Source: JAEUPI01 sp036520715 (GTDB taxonomy: Bacteria > Pseudomonadota > Gammaproteobacteria > Burkholderiales > Burkholderiaceae_C). Taken from it: a DNA stretch of 15,521 nucleotides. Of the stretch, positions 6,280 through 13,916 are shown one piece after another. Where the stretch lies: the NCBI GenBank assembly GCA_036520715.1, contig DATDJF010000192.1:1-15521 (forward strand). The letters run 5' to 3'. How positions within the stretch are numbered: the stretch's first letter is position 1; every line of letters starts with the position of its first letter. Both the position numbers and the translations under genes were made by a program. The notes under the pieces are model-generated. The model was given only the letters and a program-made list of their open reading frames with translations, was not told where the DNA came from and did not search any database.

Positions 6280-7746
6280 TCAGCGCGGCGCCGCTTGCTG
6301 CTCCGGCTGCCACCAGCCGCCACCGAGCGCCTGCAGCAGCGCGGCCGAATCGGCGTAGCGGTCGGCCACCGCCTGCGCACGATCGAGCAATGCCGCTTGC
6401 AGCCGGCGCTGCGCGTCGAGCAGCGTGAGCTGGCTGACGCCGCCGGCCTGGTAACGCGCCGCGGCGATGTCGTGCAACGCCCGCGCATGCGCGGCCGCAT
6501 CGGCGCGCGCATGCAGCTTGCGCGCGTCGGCCTCGAGCGCGCGCAGCACGTCGGCCACGTTCTGCAGCCCTGACAGCACCACTTCCTTGTAGGCGGCACC
6601 GGCCTGCTCGTACGCGGCCACCGCTGCGCTGCGCCGCGCCTGCAGCTCGCCGCCGCGAAACAGCGGCTGCGCCAGCGATGCGCCGAGGATGTAGAAACCC
6701 GACCCGCTGCCAAACAGATCGCTGCCGCTGGACGATCCGATCGAGCCGAGGTTGGCCGACAACGTGAGCTGCGGGTACAGGTTCGCGGTGGCGACGCCGA
6801 GCTTGGCGCCGGCCTGCTGCAACAGCGCCTCGGCGGCACGGATGTCGGGCCGCTGGCGCGCCAGCTCCGACGGCACGCTCAGCGGCAGTTCGAGCGGCAG
6901 CGTCAGATCGGCGAGCCGGAACTCCGGCAGCGTCGCGGCGCCGGGGGCCTGGCCGGTGTACACCGCCAGGCGATGGCGAAGCTGGTGAAGCTGGCGCTGC
7001 AGCTCGGGCAGCGTGGCCCGCGACTGCGCGAGCTCGGCGCGCTGCACGATCGCGTCGGCGCGCGCCGCGGTGCCGAGCTGCACCAGGCGCTCGGTGATCG
7101 CGAGCTGCCGGGCCTGCAGCGCGACGATCTCCTCGCTGAGCGCGATCTGCTCGCGCAACTGCGCCTCGCGGATCGCCGCGGTCACCACGTTGCCGGCCAG
7201 CATCAGGCGCGCCGCCTCGAGGTCGAAGCGCCGCTGCTCGACCTGGCCCTGCAACGCGGCCAGCTCGTTGCGGGTGGCGCCGAAGAAGTCGAACGTGTAG
7301 GACACGCCGACCGTTGCCAGGTACAGATTGAACGGCGTGGCCAGCGGCAGCCCCTGCACGCCGATGGCCTGCGGGTCGACGTCGATGCGATTGGCCGACA
7401 GCCTGGCGTCCACCGTGGGCAAGCGTGTGGCGCCGCTGCGCGCGTTGAGGTCTTCCTGCGCCTGGCGCAGCGTGGCGCTGGCGCGCTCGAGGGTCGGGCT
7501 GCCCTGCAGCGCCTGGCGCACCAGTGCATCGAGCGCCGGCGAGCGGAACAGCGTCCACCACAGCGCCGGCATCTCGCTGCCGGCGACGACACGCTGCGCA
7601 GCACCGCCGGGGCCGTCGGCAGCCGCCGCCAGGTCCACCGGCACCGCGGTGTACGACGCGACGTCCGGCAACTGGGGCGGTGGCGGCGCGTCGCTGGCGC
7701 AACCGGCGAGCGCGGCGGCGACGATGCCCGGCAGTGTCCGCTTCAT
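6280..7746 (-). CDS. NodT/OprM-type outer-membrane efflux lipoprotein
   Basis: The product is 488 residues. It begins at ATG 7746, two bases after the permease stop. The N-terminus is a lipoprotein signal with lipobox LAGC, acylated Cys16. Two outer-membrane efflux repeats follow, with the typical pieces WWTLFRSPALDALVRQAL, LPTVDARLS, YTFDFFGATRNELAAL, ARQLAITERLVQLGTA, and in the second half RPDIRAAEALLQQAGAKLGV and LLDAQRRLQAALLDRAQA. Length is normal for NodT/CusC-like channels. It should form the trimeric outer-membrane duct for the pump encoded immediately upstream. The frame runs open far upstream through the permease gene, but the lipobox and junction fix the start. The C-terminus is slightly Gln/Ala-rich with no further domain. 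Confidence 0.93.
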   Translation of the reverse strand: MKRTLPGIVAAALAGCASDAPPPPQLPDVASYTAVPVDLAAAADGPGGAAQRVVAGSEMPALWWTLFRSPALDALVRQALQGSPTLERASATLRQAQEDLNARSGATRLPTVDARLSANRIDVDPQAIGVQGLPLATPFNLYLATVGVSYTFDFFGATRNELAALQGQVEQRRFDLEAARLMLAGNVVTAAIREAQLREQIALSEEIVALQARQLAITERLVQLGTAARADAIVQRAELAQSRATLPELQRQLHQLRHRLAVYTGQAPGAATLPEFRLADLTLPLELPLSVPSELARQRPDIRAAEALLQQAGAKLGVATANLYPQLTLSANLGSIGSSSGSDLFGSGSGFYILGASLAQPLFRGGELQARRSAAVAAYEQAGAAYKEVVLSGLQNVADVLRALEADARKLHARADAAAHARALHDIAAARYQAGGVSQLTLLDAQRRLQAALLDRAQAVADRYADSAALLQALGGGWWQPEQQAAPR

Positions 7747-7748
7747 CG

Positions 7749-8882
7749 TCAGTCCAGCGTCTTGCGGTAGAACACCAGCGCGAACGCCATCACCACCGCG
7801 GTGAACACCAGCATCGGCCAGATGTTGGGCCACAGGTCGGGCCAGTGATTGCCCTTCAGCAGGATGCCGCGCACCAGCCGCATGAAGTAGGTGGCCGGCA
7901 GCGCCTCGCCGATCCACTGCGCCCAGCGCGGCATGCCCTGGAACGGAAACATGAACCCCGACAGCAGCATCGTCGGCAGGAAGTAGAAGAACGTGAGCTG
8001 CATCGCCTGCAACTGGTTGGCCGCCAGCGACGACACCGTGATGCCCACCGTCAGGTTGGCCGCGATGAAGATCAGCGCCACCGCGTAGAGGGTCGCCACG
8101 CTGCCGACGAATGGCACCCCGAACAGATACACCGCCGCCAGCAGGATGATGGTCGACTGGATCAGCCCGATGAAGATGTAGGGCACGATCTTGCCGGTCA
8201 TCACCTCCAGCGGCTGCGCCGGCGTGGCCAGCAGGTTCTCCATCGTGCCGCGCTCGCGCTCGCGCGTCATCGCCAGCCCGGTCATCATCACCATCGTCAT
8301 CGTCAGGATCACGCCCATCAGGCCGGGCACGATGTTGTGCTGCGTCAGCCCCTCTGGGTTGTAGAGCTTGTGCACGCGCACGTCGAACGGCGCCGCGCCA
8401 CCGGCCAGCGGCGCGAGCACACCGTGCAGATCCTTGCGCGCGACGGTCGCCGCCAGCTCGCGCACCGACGCGATCGCGGCGCCGGCGGCCGCCGGGTCGG
8501 TGGCGTCGGCCTCGATCAGCAGGGCCGGGCGCTCGCCGCGCAGCAGCCGGCGCGTGAAGTCGCCCGGGAAGTTGACGACGAACTGCACGTCGCCGCGCGC
8601 CAGCGCGGCGCGCGCCGCCTCCTCGCTGGCCAGCTCGTCGACGAACTCGAAGTAGCCGCTGGTCTTCATCGCCGACAGATAGCTGCGCGTGAACTCGCTG
8701 TGCTCGCCGACCACCACCGCGGTCGGCAGGTGCCGGGGGTCGGTGTTGATCGCATAGCCGAACAGGATGAGCTGGACGATCGGCATGCCGACCACCATGC
8801 CGAACGTGATGCGGTCGCGCTTGAGCTGCAGGAACTCCTTCAGCACGATGCCCCACCAGCGGCTGAACGAGAAGGCCGTCAT
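7749..8882 (-). CDS. ABC-2 type transporter permease (YbhR/YbhS-like)
   Basis: The product is 377 residues and starts at ATG 8882, which overlaps the ATPase stop as ATGA. The topology is that of the ABC-2 YhhJ/YbhR group. There is an N-terminal helix after EFLQLKRDRITFGMVVGMP, then a large periplasmic domain (about residues 45-175). Five hydrophobic segments lie at the C-terminus, preceded by the conserved TRERERGTMENLLATP coupling motif, and a late FFYFLPTMLLSGFMFPF helix. It should form the inner-membrane channel as a homodimer, since only one permease gene is visible, whereas E. coli ybhGFSR has two. Substrates of this group are drugs, ions or lipids; this one cannot be predicted from sequence. 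Confidence 0.93.
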   Translation of the reverse strand: MTAFSFSRWWGIVLKEFLQLKRDRITFGMVVGMPIVQLILFGYAINTDPRHLPTAVVVGEHSEFTRSYLSAMKTSGYFEFVDELASEEAARAALARGDVQFVVNFPGDFTRRLLRGERPALLIEADATDPAAAGAAIASVRELAATVARKDLHGVLAPLAGGAAPFDVRVHKLYNPEGLTQHNIVPGLMGVILTMTMVMMTGLAMTRERERGTMENLLATPAQPLEVMTGKIVPYIFIGLIQSTIILLAAVYLFGVPFVGSVATLYAVALIFIAANLTVGITVSSLAANQLQAMQLTFFYFLPTMLLSGFMFPFQGMPRWAQWIGEALPATYFMRLVRGILLKGNHWPDLWPNIWPMLVFTAVVMAFALVFYRKTLD

Positions 8883-9823
8883 GCCTTGGGGGCGTAGTTG
8901 TCGGCCGAGCGGCTCATCAGGTGGATGAACACGTCCTCGAGGCCGGTGTCGGCTTGTTCGATGCGGCAGGGGGTGCCGGCGGTGGCGCGGCGCAGCGCCG
9001 CCTCGATCGCGGCGCCGTCGCGGCCGGTGACGTGCAGCGCAGCGCCGAACGCGGCGATCTGCTCGACGGCGCTCTCGCGCCGCAGCTTGGCCGCCACCGC
9101 CGCCAGGTCGCCGCCGCTGACCGCCCACGTCGCCAGGCCCTGGCCGGCGATGATCTCCTGCGCGGTGCCCTGCGCCATCAGCTGCCCGTAGGCGATGTAG
9201 GCCAGCTTGTGGCAACGCTCGGCCTCGTCCATGTAGTGCGTGCTGACGAGGATCGAGATGCCGCGCGCGGCCAGCGCGTGCAGCTCCTCCCAGAACTCGC
9301 GGCGCGCCTTGGGGTCGACGCCGGCGGTGGGCTCGTCGAGCAGCAGCAGCTCGGGCTGGTGCAGCATGCAGGCCGCCAGCGCGAGCCGCTGCTTCCAGCC
9401 GCCCGACAGCGCCCCCGCGAGCTGGCTGGCGCGGTTGGCCAGGTTCAACGCCTCGAGCGCACGCTGCACCGCCTGCTTGCGCTGCTTCATCTCGTAGATG
9501 CGGGCGACGAACTCCAGGTTCTCGCGGATCGACAGGTCGTCCCAGAACGAGAAGCGCTGCGTCATGTAGCCGACACGGCGCTTGATCTGCCCGCTCTCGC
9601 GGCGGATGTCGAAGCCCAGGCACGTGCCCTCGCCCGAATCGGGCGTCAGCAGGCCGCACATCAGGCGGATCGACGTCGTCTTGCCGCTGCCGTTGGGCCC
9701 GAGAAAACCGAGGATCTCGCCGCGTGCGGCGCGCAGCGACAGATCCCGCACGACATGCTTGTCGCCGAAGCGCTTGTTGAGCCCGCGCACGTCGATCGCC
9801 AGCGCGCTGGCCTCACCGCTCAT
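8879..9823 (-). CDS. ABC transporter ATP-binding protein
   Basis: The product is 314 residues. It starts at ATG 9823, overlapping the membrane-fusion gene stop as ATGA. All ABC motifs are present: Walker A GPNGSGKT at 42-49, Q-loop Gln89 in YMTQRFSFWDDLSI, signature LSGGWKQ at 139-145, Walker B LLLLDEP at 159-165 with catalytic Glu164, D-loop GVDPKARR, and switch His196 in STHYMDE. The motif set matches the YbhF/CcmA-like exporter group. E. coli YbhF has two fused ATPase domains in one chain; this has one, so it must dimerise. The region after residue 230 is the usual regulatory C-terminal extension. It energises the permease encoded next. Confidence 0.95.
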   Translation of the reverse strand: MSGEASALAIDVRGLNKRFGDKHVVRDLSLRAARGEILGFLGPNGSGKTTSIRLMCGLLTPDSGEGTCLGFDIRRESGQIKRRVGYMTQRFSFWDDLSIRENLEFVARIYEMKQRKQAVQRALEALNLANRASQLAGALSGGWKQRLALAACMLHQPELLLLDEPTAGVDPKARREFWEELHALAARGISILVSTHYMDEAERCHKLAYIAYGQLMAQGTAQEIIAGQGLATWAVSGGDLAAVAAKLRRESAVEQIAAFGAALHVTGRDGAAIEAALRRATAGTPCRIEQADTGLEDVFIHLMSRSADNYAPKA

Positions 9824-10785
9824 CTCAGCGTCACCGACACCGGCTGCCCCGGGCGCAGCGCCGGCGCCTGCCCGGCCGCGGGCCGGGCCTCGACCATGAA
9901 CACCAGCTTGGCGCGCGTCTCGTTGCTGTAGATCACCGGCGGCGTGTACTCGGGCTCGGCGGCGATGTACGTCACCGCCGCCGGCACTGCGGCTGGGCAG
10001 CCGTCGCACTGCAGCGCGACGTTGCGCCCGGGCTTGAGTGCGCCGGCCACCGCCTGCGGCACGAAGAAGCGCACCTTCACGTGTCCCGGCGGCAACAGGC
10101 GCACCACCGGGCTGCCGGCAGCCACCCATTCGCCCTCGCGGTACAGCGTGTCGACCACCAGGCCGCCCTGCGTCGCGGCGACGCGCTTCTGGTCGAGCCG
10201 CCAGCTCGACTGGCTGAGCGCCGCGCGCGCTGCCGCGACCTGCGCATCCTGGGCGCGGATCTGCTCGTCGCGCGCCGGCAGGCTCGACACCTGCAGCTGG
10301 CCGCCGAGCTCGCGCACACGCGCCGACTTGATCGTGTGGTTGGCGCGGGCGTCGTCGAGCTGCGCGCGCGCAATGCCGCCGATCTCGAACTGCGCCTGGT
10401 CGCGCTCGAGCTGCTGCGCCGCCTGCTGCTCGGCGGCCACTGCCTGCGCGAGCTGCGCACGCGCGACGTCGAGCTCGGGATTGCGCTTGCCCTGCTTCAG
10501 GTCGGCGAGCTGCGCCTGCGCGGCCTTGAGCTGCTCGTCGGCCTGTTGCCTGGCAGCGGTCTCGGCCTCGGCCTCGAGCGTGAACAGCGGCGCCTTGGCG
10601 TCGATGGTCTGGCCGCGCTGCACCAGCAGCTTCTCGAGCCGGCCAGCCACCGCGGAGGCGACGTGCACGTACTCGCCTTCCACGTAGCCCTGATGGCTGG
10701 CAGGCCGCTCGGCGGAGCAGGCGCCGAGCGCCAGTGCAGCGAACGTCAACGTCCCGAGCGCGGTGTATCGCATCTGGGCCTGCAT
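9820..10785 (-). CDS. HlyD-family periplasmic adaptor lipoprotein (YbhG-like)
   Basis: The product is 321 residues, starting at ATG 10785; ATG 10773 is an in-frame alternative and neither has a strong Shine-Dalgarno. The signal ends in lipobox LGAC with Cys23 as lipid site. A first biotinyl-lipoyl half lies near VEGEYVHVASAVAGRLEKLL. It is followed by a long Ala/Gln/Arg-rich coiled-coil hairpin (about 72-200), the second lipoyl half near AATQGGLVVDTLYREGEWV, and a beta-barrel domain to the end. This is the first gene of the four-gene efflux operon and the protein bridges permease and outer-membrane duct. Having both adaptor and duct as lipoproteins is less common than a membrane-helix anchor but is known. 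The gene is divergent from the small exported protein at 10857. Confidence 0.93.
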   Translation of the reverse strand: MQAQMRYTALGTLTFAALALGACSAERPASHQGYVEGEYVHVASAVAGRLEKLLVQRGQTIDAKAPLFTLEAEAETAARQQADEQLKAAQAQLADLKQGKRNPELDVARAQLAQAVAAEQQAAQQLERDQAQFEIGGIARAQLDDARANHTIKSARVRELGGQLQVSSLPARDEQIRAQDAQVAAARAALSQSSWRLDQKRVAATQGGLVVDTLYREGEWVAAGSPVVRLLPPGHVKVRFFVPQAVAGALKPGRNVALQCDGCPAAVPAAVTYIAAEPEYTPPVIYSNETRAKLVFMVEARPAAGQAPALRPGQPVSVTLR

Positions 10786-10820
10786 CGTAGGGCAGTTCGC
10801 TGCCGGTCCCGATGCGCGCC

Positions 10821-10826
10821 TACACT
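10821..10826 (+). promoter_or_regulatory. Possible -10 element for the small surface-antigen-like gene
   Basis: TACACT lies 36 bp before ATG 10857 in the 71-bp divergent gap. A TTCGCT at 10796-10801 could be a -35, but the 19-bp spacing is long. GGTCCCGATGCG at 10805-10816, just upstream, loosely resembles the motif at 5137-5147. No other regulatory signal is clear in the gap. Confidence 0.3.
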
Positions 10827-10856
10827 GCGACCCAGCGAAACGACGGAGCCGACACG

Positions 10857-11264
10857 ATGGCGCTGCTGCACTCCCACCGCACCCTGCGGGCCCGCGCGGC
10901 GATGTGGGCAGCCGGGCTGGCCGTCGCAGCGGTACCGGCCGTGGCGCAGAACTGGATCGGCCTGCTGAAGAACACGCCGGCCGAGAACTTCAGCGAAGAA
11001 GACCTCAAGCTGTTTCTCGACGCATCGCGCAAGGCGCTCACCGAAGCCAAGGCCGGCGAGACGGTGCAGTGGCACAACCCGCTCAGCGGCAGCCGCGGCG
11101 AACTCAAGGTCGTCAAGACCTTCAACTGGCAGGAGTTTCCGTGCCGCCAGCTCCGCGTCACCAGCGAAACCACCGACCGCAAGGGCAGCAGCGTGCTCAA
11201 CCTGTGCGACGTGCAGGGCAAGTGGAAACTGCTGAGCCCCTCGCAGCTCAACAAGAAGAGCTAG
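10857..11264 (+). CDS. Small exported protein, 17-kDa/RT0821-like surface antigen domain
   Basis: The product is 135 residues. The start at ATG 10857 is supported by GGAG at 10845-10848, 8 nt upstream. A signal peptide (AAMWAAGLAVAAVPAVA) is predicted to be cleaved before QNWIG. The mature domain has the pattern seen in RT0821/Lpp0805-type surface proteins: WHNPLSGSRGELKVVKTF, then EFPCRQLRV and LNLCDVQGKWKLL, with two cysteines that could pair. The N-terminal glycine-zipper part of classical 17-kDa antigens is absent, so only the C-terminal domain is present, preceded by a short acidic helix (EEDLKLFLDASRKALTEA). It is probably periplasmic or outer-membrane associated, of unknown function. 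It converges with the D15-like gene, 16 bp between stops. Confidence 0.65.
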   Translation: MALLHSHRTLRARAAMWAAGLAVAAVPAVAQNWIGLLKNTPAENFSEEDLKLFLDASRKALTEAKAGETVQWHNPLSGSRGELKVVKTFNWQEFPCRQLRVTSETTDRKGSSVLNLCDVQGKWKLLSPSQLNKKS

Positions 11265-11280
11265 CGCGGCGGCGCGGCGC

Positions 11281-12426
11281 TCAGCGCCAGGCGCTGCCCA
11301 CCTGGATGTACCACGCGTGGTCCAGCGTGCTCTTGGCGACGTCGACGCCCATGTACAGGCCCAGGCGCTTGGCGATCAGGTAGCGAAAGCCCGCGCCGTA
11401 GGCGCTGGTGTCGGCGCCATCGGAGAAGCTGGTGGCCGTGCCCCAGGCCTTGGCGCCGCCGACGAAGCCGATCGCCGCCCAGCGCGGCGTGATGTTCCAG
11501 CGCACCTCGGTCTCGACGACGCCGGTGCGGCGGTCCTGCAGCCGGGCCGCGGGCACGCCGCGCAGGTCGACCGACGGCAGCATGTAGAACGGCACCTGGC
11601 CTGCGGCCGCGCGGCCGTCGATGCGGCCGGCGACGACGAACTCGCGGCCGATGGGGAAGTACACGAACGCATGGCCGCGGTACGACTGGAAGCGTGTGTC
11701 GCTGCCCCAGTCGGGGTCGTAGAACGTGGCGTCGAGGCTGCCGGTCCAGCCGCGCGACGGCGTGAAGATGTTGTCGCGCGTGTCGACCTCGACCGACAGC
11801 CCGAGCCCCGACTCGCGGTCGGCGCGCTCGAGGCCGTTGAGCGCCGGCACACCCTCGAGGTTGAAACGGCTCTTCAGGTCGAGGTAGTTCCAGCGGCCGA
11901 CCAGCCAGACGTCGCTTTGCCCCAGGCGAAGCATGCCTTCCTGCATCGACACGAAGCCGTCGAGGTTGTAGCCCAGCGGCGGGCCTTGTCCGCCGATGCC
12001 GTAGTAGTCGAGGTTGACGCTGGTGCGCCCGACGCCGCCACGCCAACGATATGCATCCTCGGCAAAGCTGACCATGCCGCCGGCCATGCCGATCCAGGTG
12101 CCGTTTTCGGTGGCGGCGCCGCCGATGGCGTAGATGTCGGGCGGCGTCAGGCGGCCGTCTTCGGTCTTGCGGCTCGCGGCCTCGCGCAGCGACTCGCGAA
12201 AGAACGTCGCCATCACGCCGGCGCCGTAGCCCACCGCCGGTTCGGTGATGATGATCGGCACCGGCAGGAAGCCCTTCTGGTCGAGCAGCCACTCCGAGAG
12301 GTCGAGCTGGCCGTCGTCGGCGTCCTTGAAGCGATCGAACCAGCTCGCAGCCTGCGCGCCGGCGGCAGCCAGCAGCATCGACAACCACAGCAGGCCGGCC
12401 GCCGGGCCGGCGAGGCGCACGCTCAC
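11281..12426 (-). CDS. D15/BamA-like outer-membrane beta-barrel (surface antigen family)
   Basis: The product is 381 residues. It begins at GTG 12426, a GTGA overlap with the upstream gene's stop; GTG 12420 is two codons later. A signal peptide (AAGLLWLSMLLAAAGAQA) ends near residue 26. No POTRA domains are present: the barrel starts almost at once, after a short linker and the segment GFLPVPIIITEPAVGYGAGV. Internal landmarks of the bacterial surface-antigen (D15) barrel are SVEVDTRDNIFTPSRGWTG, a FQSYRGHAFVYFP strand, and GVPAARLQDR ahead of the final strands with AIGFVGGAKAWG. The last residue is Arg rather than the usual Phe. POTRA-less D15 barrels exist widely, and their cargo is generally unknown. 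Translational coupling to the preceding barrel protein suggests related function. Confidence 0.82.
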   Translation of the reverse strand: MSVRLAGPAAGLLWLSMLLAAAGAQAASWFDRFKDADDGQLDLSEWLLDQKGFLPVPIIITEPAVGYGAGVMATFFRESLREAASRKTEDGRLTPPDIYAIGGAATENGTWIGMAGGMVSFAEDAYRWRGGVGRTSVNLDYYGIGGQGPPLGYNLDGFVSMQEGMLRLGQSDVWLVGRWNYLDLKSRFNLEGVPALNGLERADRESGLGLSVEVDTRDNIFTPSRGWTGSLDATFYDPDWGSDTRFQSYRGHAFVYFPIGREFVVAGRIDGRAAAGQVPFYMLPSVDLRGVPAARLQDRRTGVVETEVRWNITPRWAAIGFVGGAKAWGTATSFSDGADTSAYGAGFRYLIAKRLGLYMGVDVAKSTLDHAWYIQVGSAWR

Positions 12427-13250
12427 CAGCGAAACACCGCCGCGATGCCCGGCCCGTTGAACGTGAGCGACTCGATCGTGCTGCTCGACTTGAAGCGGTA
12501 GTCGATGTAGCGCCAGGCACCGACCACGTCGCCCCACGGGAAGGTGTAGCCCAGGCCGGTGGTCGCCTGCCAGGTGAACTTCGATTCGCCGGCACCGATG
12601 TCGACGTAGTACGGCACGAACCAGCGGCCGCCCTCGCCGAACGAGGCGCGGCCCTTGGCGCCGACGATGGCGTCCCAGTTCTGCTGCCGGGCCTCGCGGC
12701 TGCCGGCGCGGTCTGCCAATGCGATCGAGCCGATGTTGCCGCTCAACTGCCAGGTCAGCGATGTCGTGATGTTGAGCATGCGTGTGCCGCCCAGCACGTC
12801 GAGCCGATAGGCCGGGCTCGACACCGCGCGCCAGCTGCCGGCCAGCGTGACCAGCCAGCCGCGCAGGTCGTATTCGGTGTTCGCGCTCGCGCCCACTGGC
12901 AGCAGCCCGCCGATGGCGATGTCGCGCGTGCCGGATCGGGTGTCGCCGAAGTCGAGGTAGATGGCGTCGCCGAACACGCCCCAAGCGCCCTTGTTCGCCT
13001 CGAGCGAGCCCATGAGCGCGAACTTGAAGTCTTCGAGCAGCTTCGAGCCGTCGATGCCGACGCTGCTGCCGCCGCCCCCCGGCGGGAACGTGGTGGTGCC
13101 GCCGATGCTCGGCAGGTACAGGTAGACGCTGCCCTGGAACTTCCAGTCGTCGCTGGCTTGCGCGCGTGCCGCCAGCGGCGCCAGCGACAGCGCAGCGCCA
13201 CACAGCAGCGCGGCAGCACCGAGCCGCGTCTGCACGTGGCGTGGTGTCAT
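12423..13250 (-). CDS. Outer-membrane beta-barrel protein of unknown function
   Basis: The product is 275 residues from ATG 13250; the ribosome-binding site is weak. The signal peptide core is LGAAALLCGAALSLAPLAARA with cleavage near QASDD. The mature protein has alternating aromatic and polar beta-strands: WKFQGSVYLYLPSIGG, FKFALMGSLEANKGAWGVFG, YDLRGWLVTLAGSWRAV, then YRLDVLGGTRMLNI and WFVPYYVDIGAGESKFTWQA, ending in FRW with an aromatic C-terminus typical of barrels. The pattern suggests about 8-12 strands. I do not recognise a named family. The stop overlaps the D15-like gene, and the secreted repeat protein lies 32 bp upstream, so all three are probably one transcript. Confidence 0.8.
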   Translation of the reverse strand: MTPRHVQTRLGAAALLCGAALSLAPLAARAQASDDWKFQGSVYLYLPSIGGTTTFPPGGGGSSVGIDGSKLLEDFKFALMGSLEANKGAWGVFGDAIYLDFGDTRSGTRDIAIGGLLPVGASANTEYDLRGWLVTLAGSWRAVSSPAYRLDVLGGTRMLNITTSLTWQLSGNIGSIALADRAGSREARQQNWDAIVGAKGRASFGEGGRWFVPYYVDIGAGESKFTWQATTGLGYTFPWGDVVGAWRYIDYRFKSSSTIESLTFNGPGIAAVFRW

Positions 13251-13282
13251 GCTGATTGCTCGATCGGCAGCCCGCAGAGGGC

Positions 13283-13873
13283 CTACTTCTTGGTCGGCTC
13301 CACCGACAGCGCGATCGCTTCGACGAAGGTGGCCTCGACCTGGTCGCCGACCTTCACCATCGCGAACTGCTTGGGATCCTTCACCGGCAGGTCGACCGTG
13401 CGCTTGGGCCCCTTCAGGCGGATCGTCTGCTTCGCCGCATCGACGGCGATCACATCGGCCATCACGGTGACCTTGCGAGCGGCCGCGACACCGGGACGCT
13501 GGCCCGGCTTGGCCACCGCCGCATCCTCGGCTTCGACCTTCTCGCGCGGGGCGCCGCCGCCCTTCTTCAGCGTCAGCGTCAGCGCCTCCAGGTAGCGCAC
13601 GGCAACCTCGTCGCCGACCTTGATCTGGTCGAAGTTCTTCACCTCGGGCCCGCACTGAATGTCGAACACGTTGCCCTCGGGGCCCTTGAGCGTGACCAGA
13701 CGGTTGGCCTTGTCCACCGCCTGCACGATGGCGGTCACCTTGATTCCGGCGGCCACGGTGGCCGTGCCGGGGGCGCTGGCGATCATCGCTGCGCCGCCGG
13801 CCGAAGGTTGTTGTTGCGCTTGCGCCGCGGCGGCGGCGACGGCCACGACGCCGATCAAGAAAGACTTTTGCAT
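13283..13873 (-). CDS. Secreted protein with internal tandem duplication
   Basis: The product is 196 residues from ATG 13873, with AGAGG 6 nt upstream. A signal peptide (SFLIGVVAVAAAAAQA) is cut near QQQPS. Two similar blocks of about 58 residues follow, at roughly 44-102 and 133-191. Matching parts are VTAIVQAVDKANRLVTLKGP against VTVMADVIAVDAAKQTIRLK, IKVGDEVAVRYLEALTL against VKVGDQVEATFVEAIAL. A Gly/Pro/Lys linker joins them. Each block looks like a small all-beta fold. One cysteine is present (Cys74). I do not recognise a named family, and the location is probably periplasmic. It sits between two barrel genes, 43 bp after the upstream stop, so it may be a soluble partner of those barrels. 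Confidence 0.8.
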   Translation of the reverse strand: MQKSFLIGVVAVAAAAAQAQQQPSAGGAAMIASAPGTATVAAGIKVTAIVQAVDKANRLVTLKGPEGNVFDIQCGPEVKNFDQIKVGDEVAVRYLEALTLTLKKGGGAPREKVEAEDAAVAKPGQRPGVAAARKVTVMADVIAVDAAKQTIRLKGPKRTVDLPVKDPKQFAMVKVGDQVEATFVEAIALSVEPTKK

Positions 13874-13916
13874 CAGATACCTCTTGGACGTACTGCTGGA
13901 AAACGCGCCGGGCCGA

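Noticed and set aside
5762..7702. Long minus-strand frame (646 codons) spanning the YqjE/YqjK genes and the efflux duct
   Set aside because: It overlaps three genes supported by domains and motifs, and its product is Arg/Ala low-complexity sequence.
7747..8856. Upstream extension of the NodT-like frame through the permease gene
   Set aside because: The lipobox at residues 13-16 after ATG 7746 and the tight junction with the permease stop fix the true start; the extension is the permease read out of frame.
11276..11295. Overlapping inverted repeats GGCGC-TCA-GCGCC and AGCGCC-A-GGCGCT at the convergent stops
   Set aside because: They could form a hairpin between convergent genes but lack a T-tract and lie mostly within the D15-like coding end; GC-rich coding sequence gives such repeats often.
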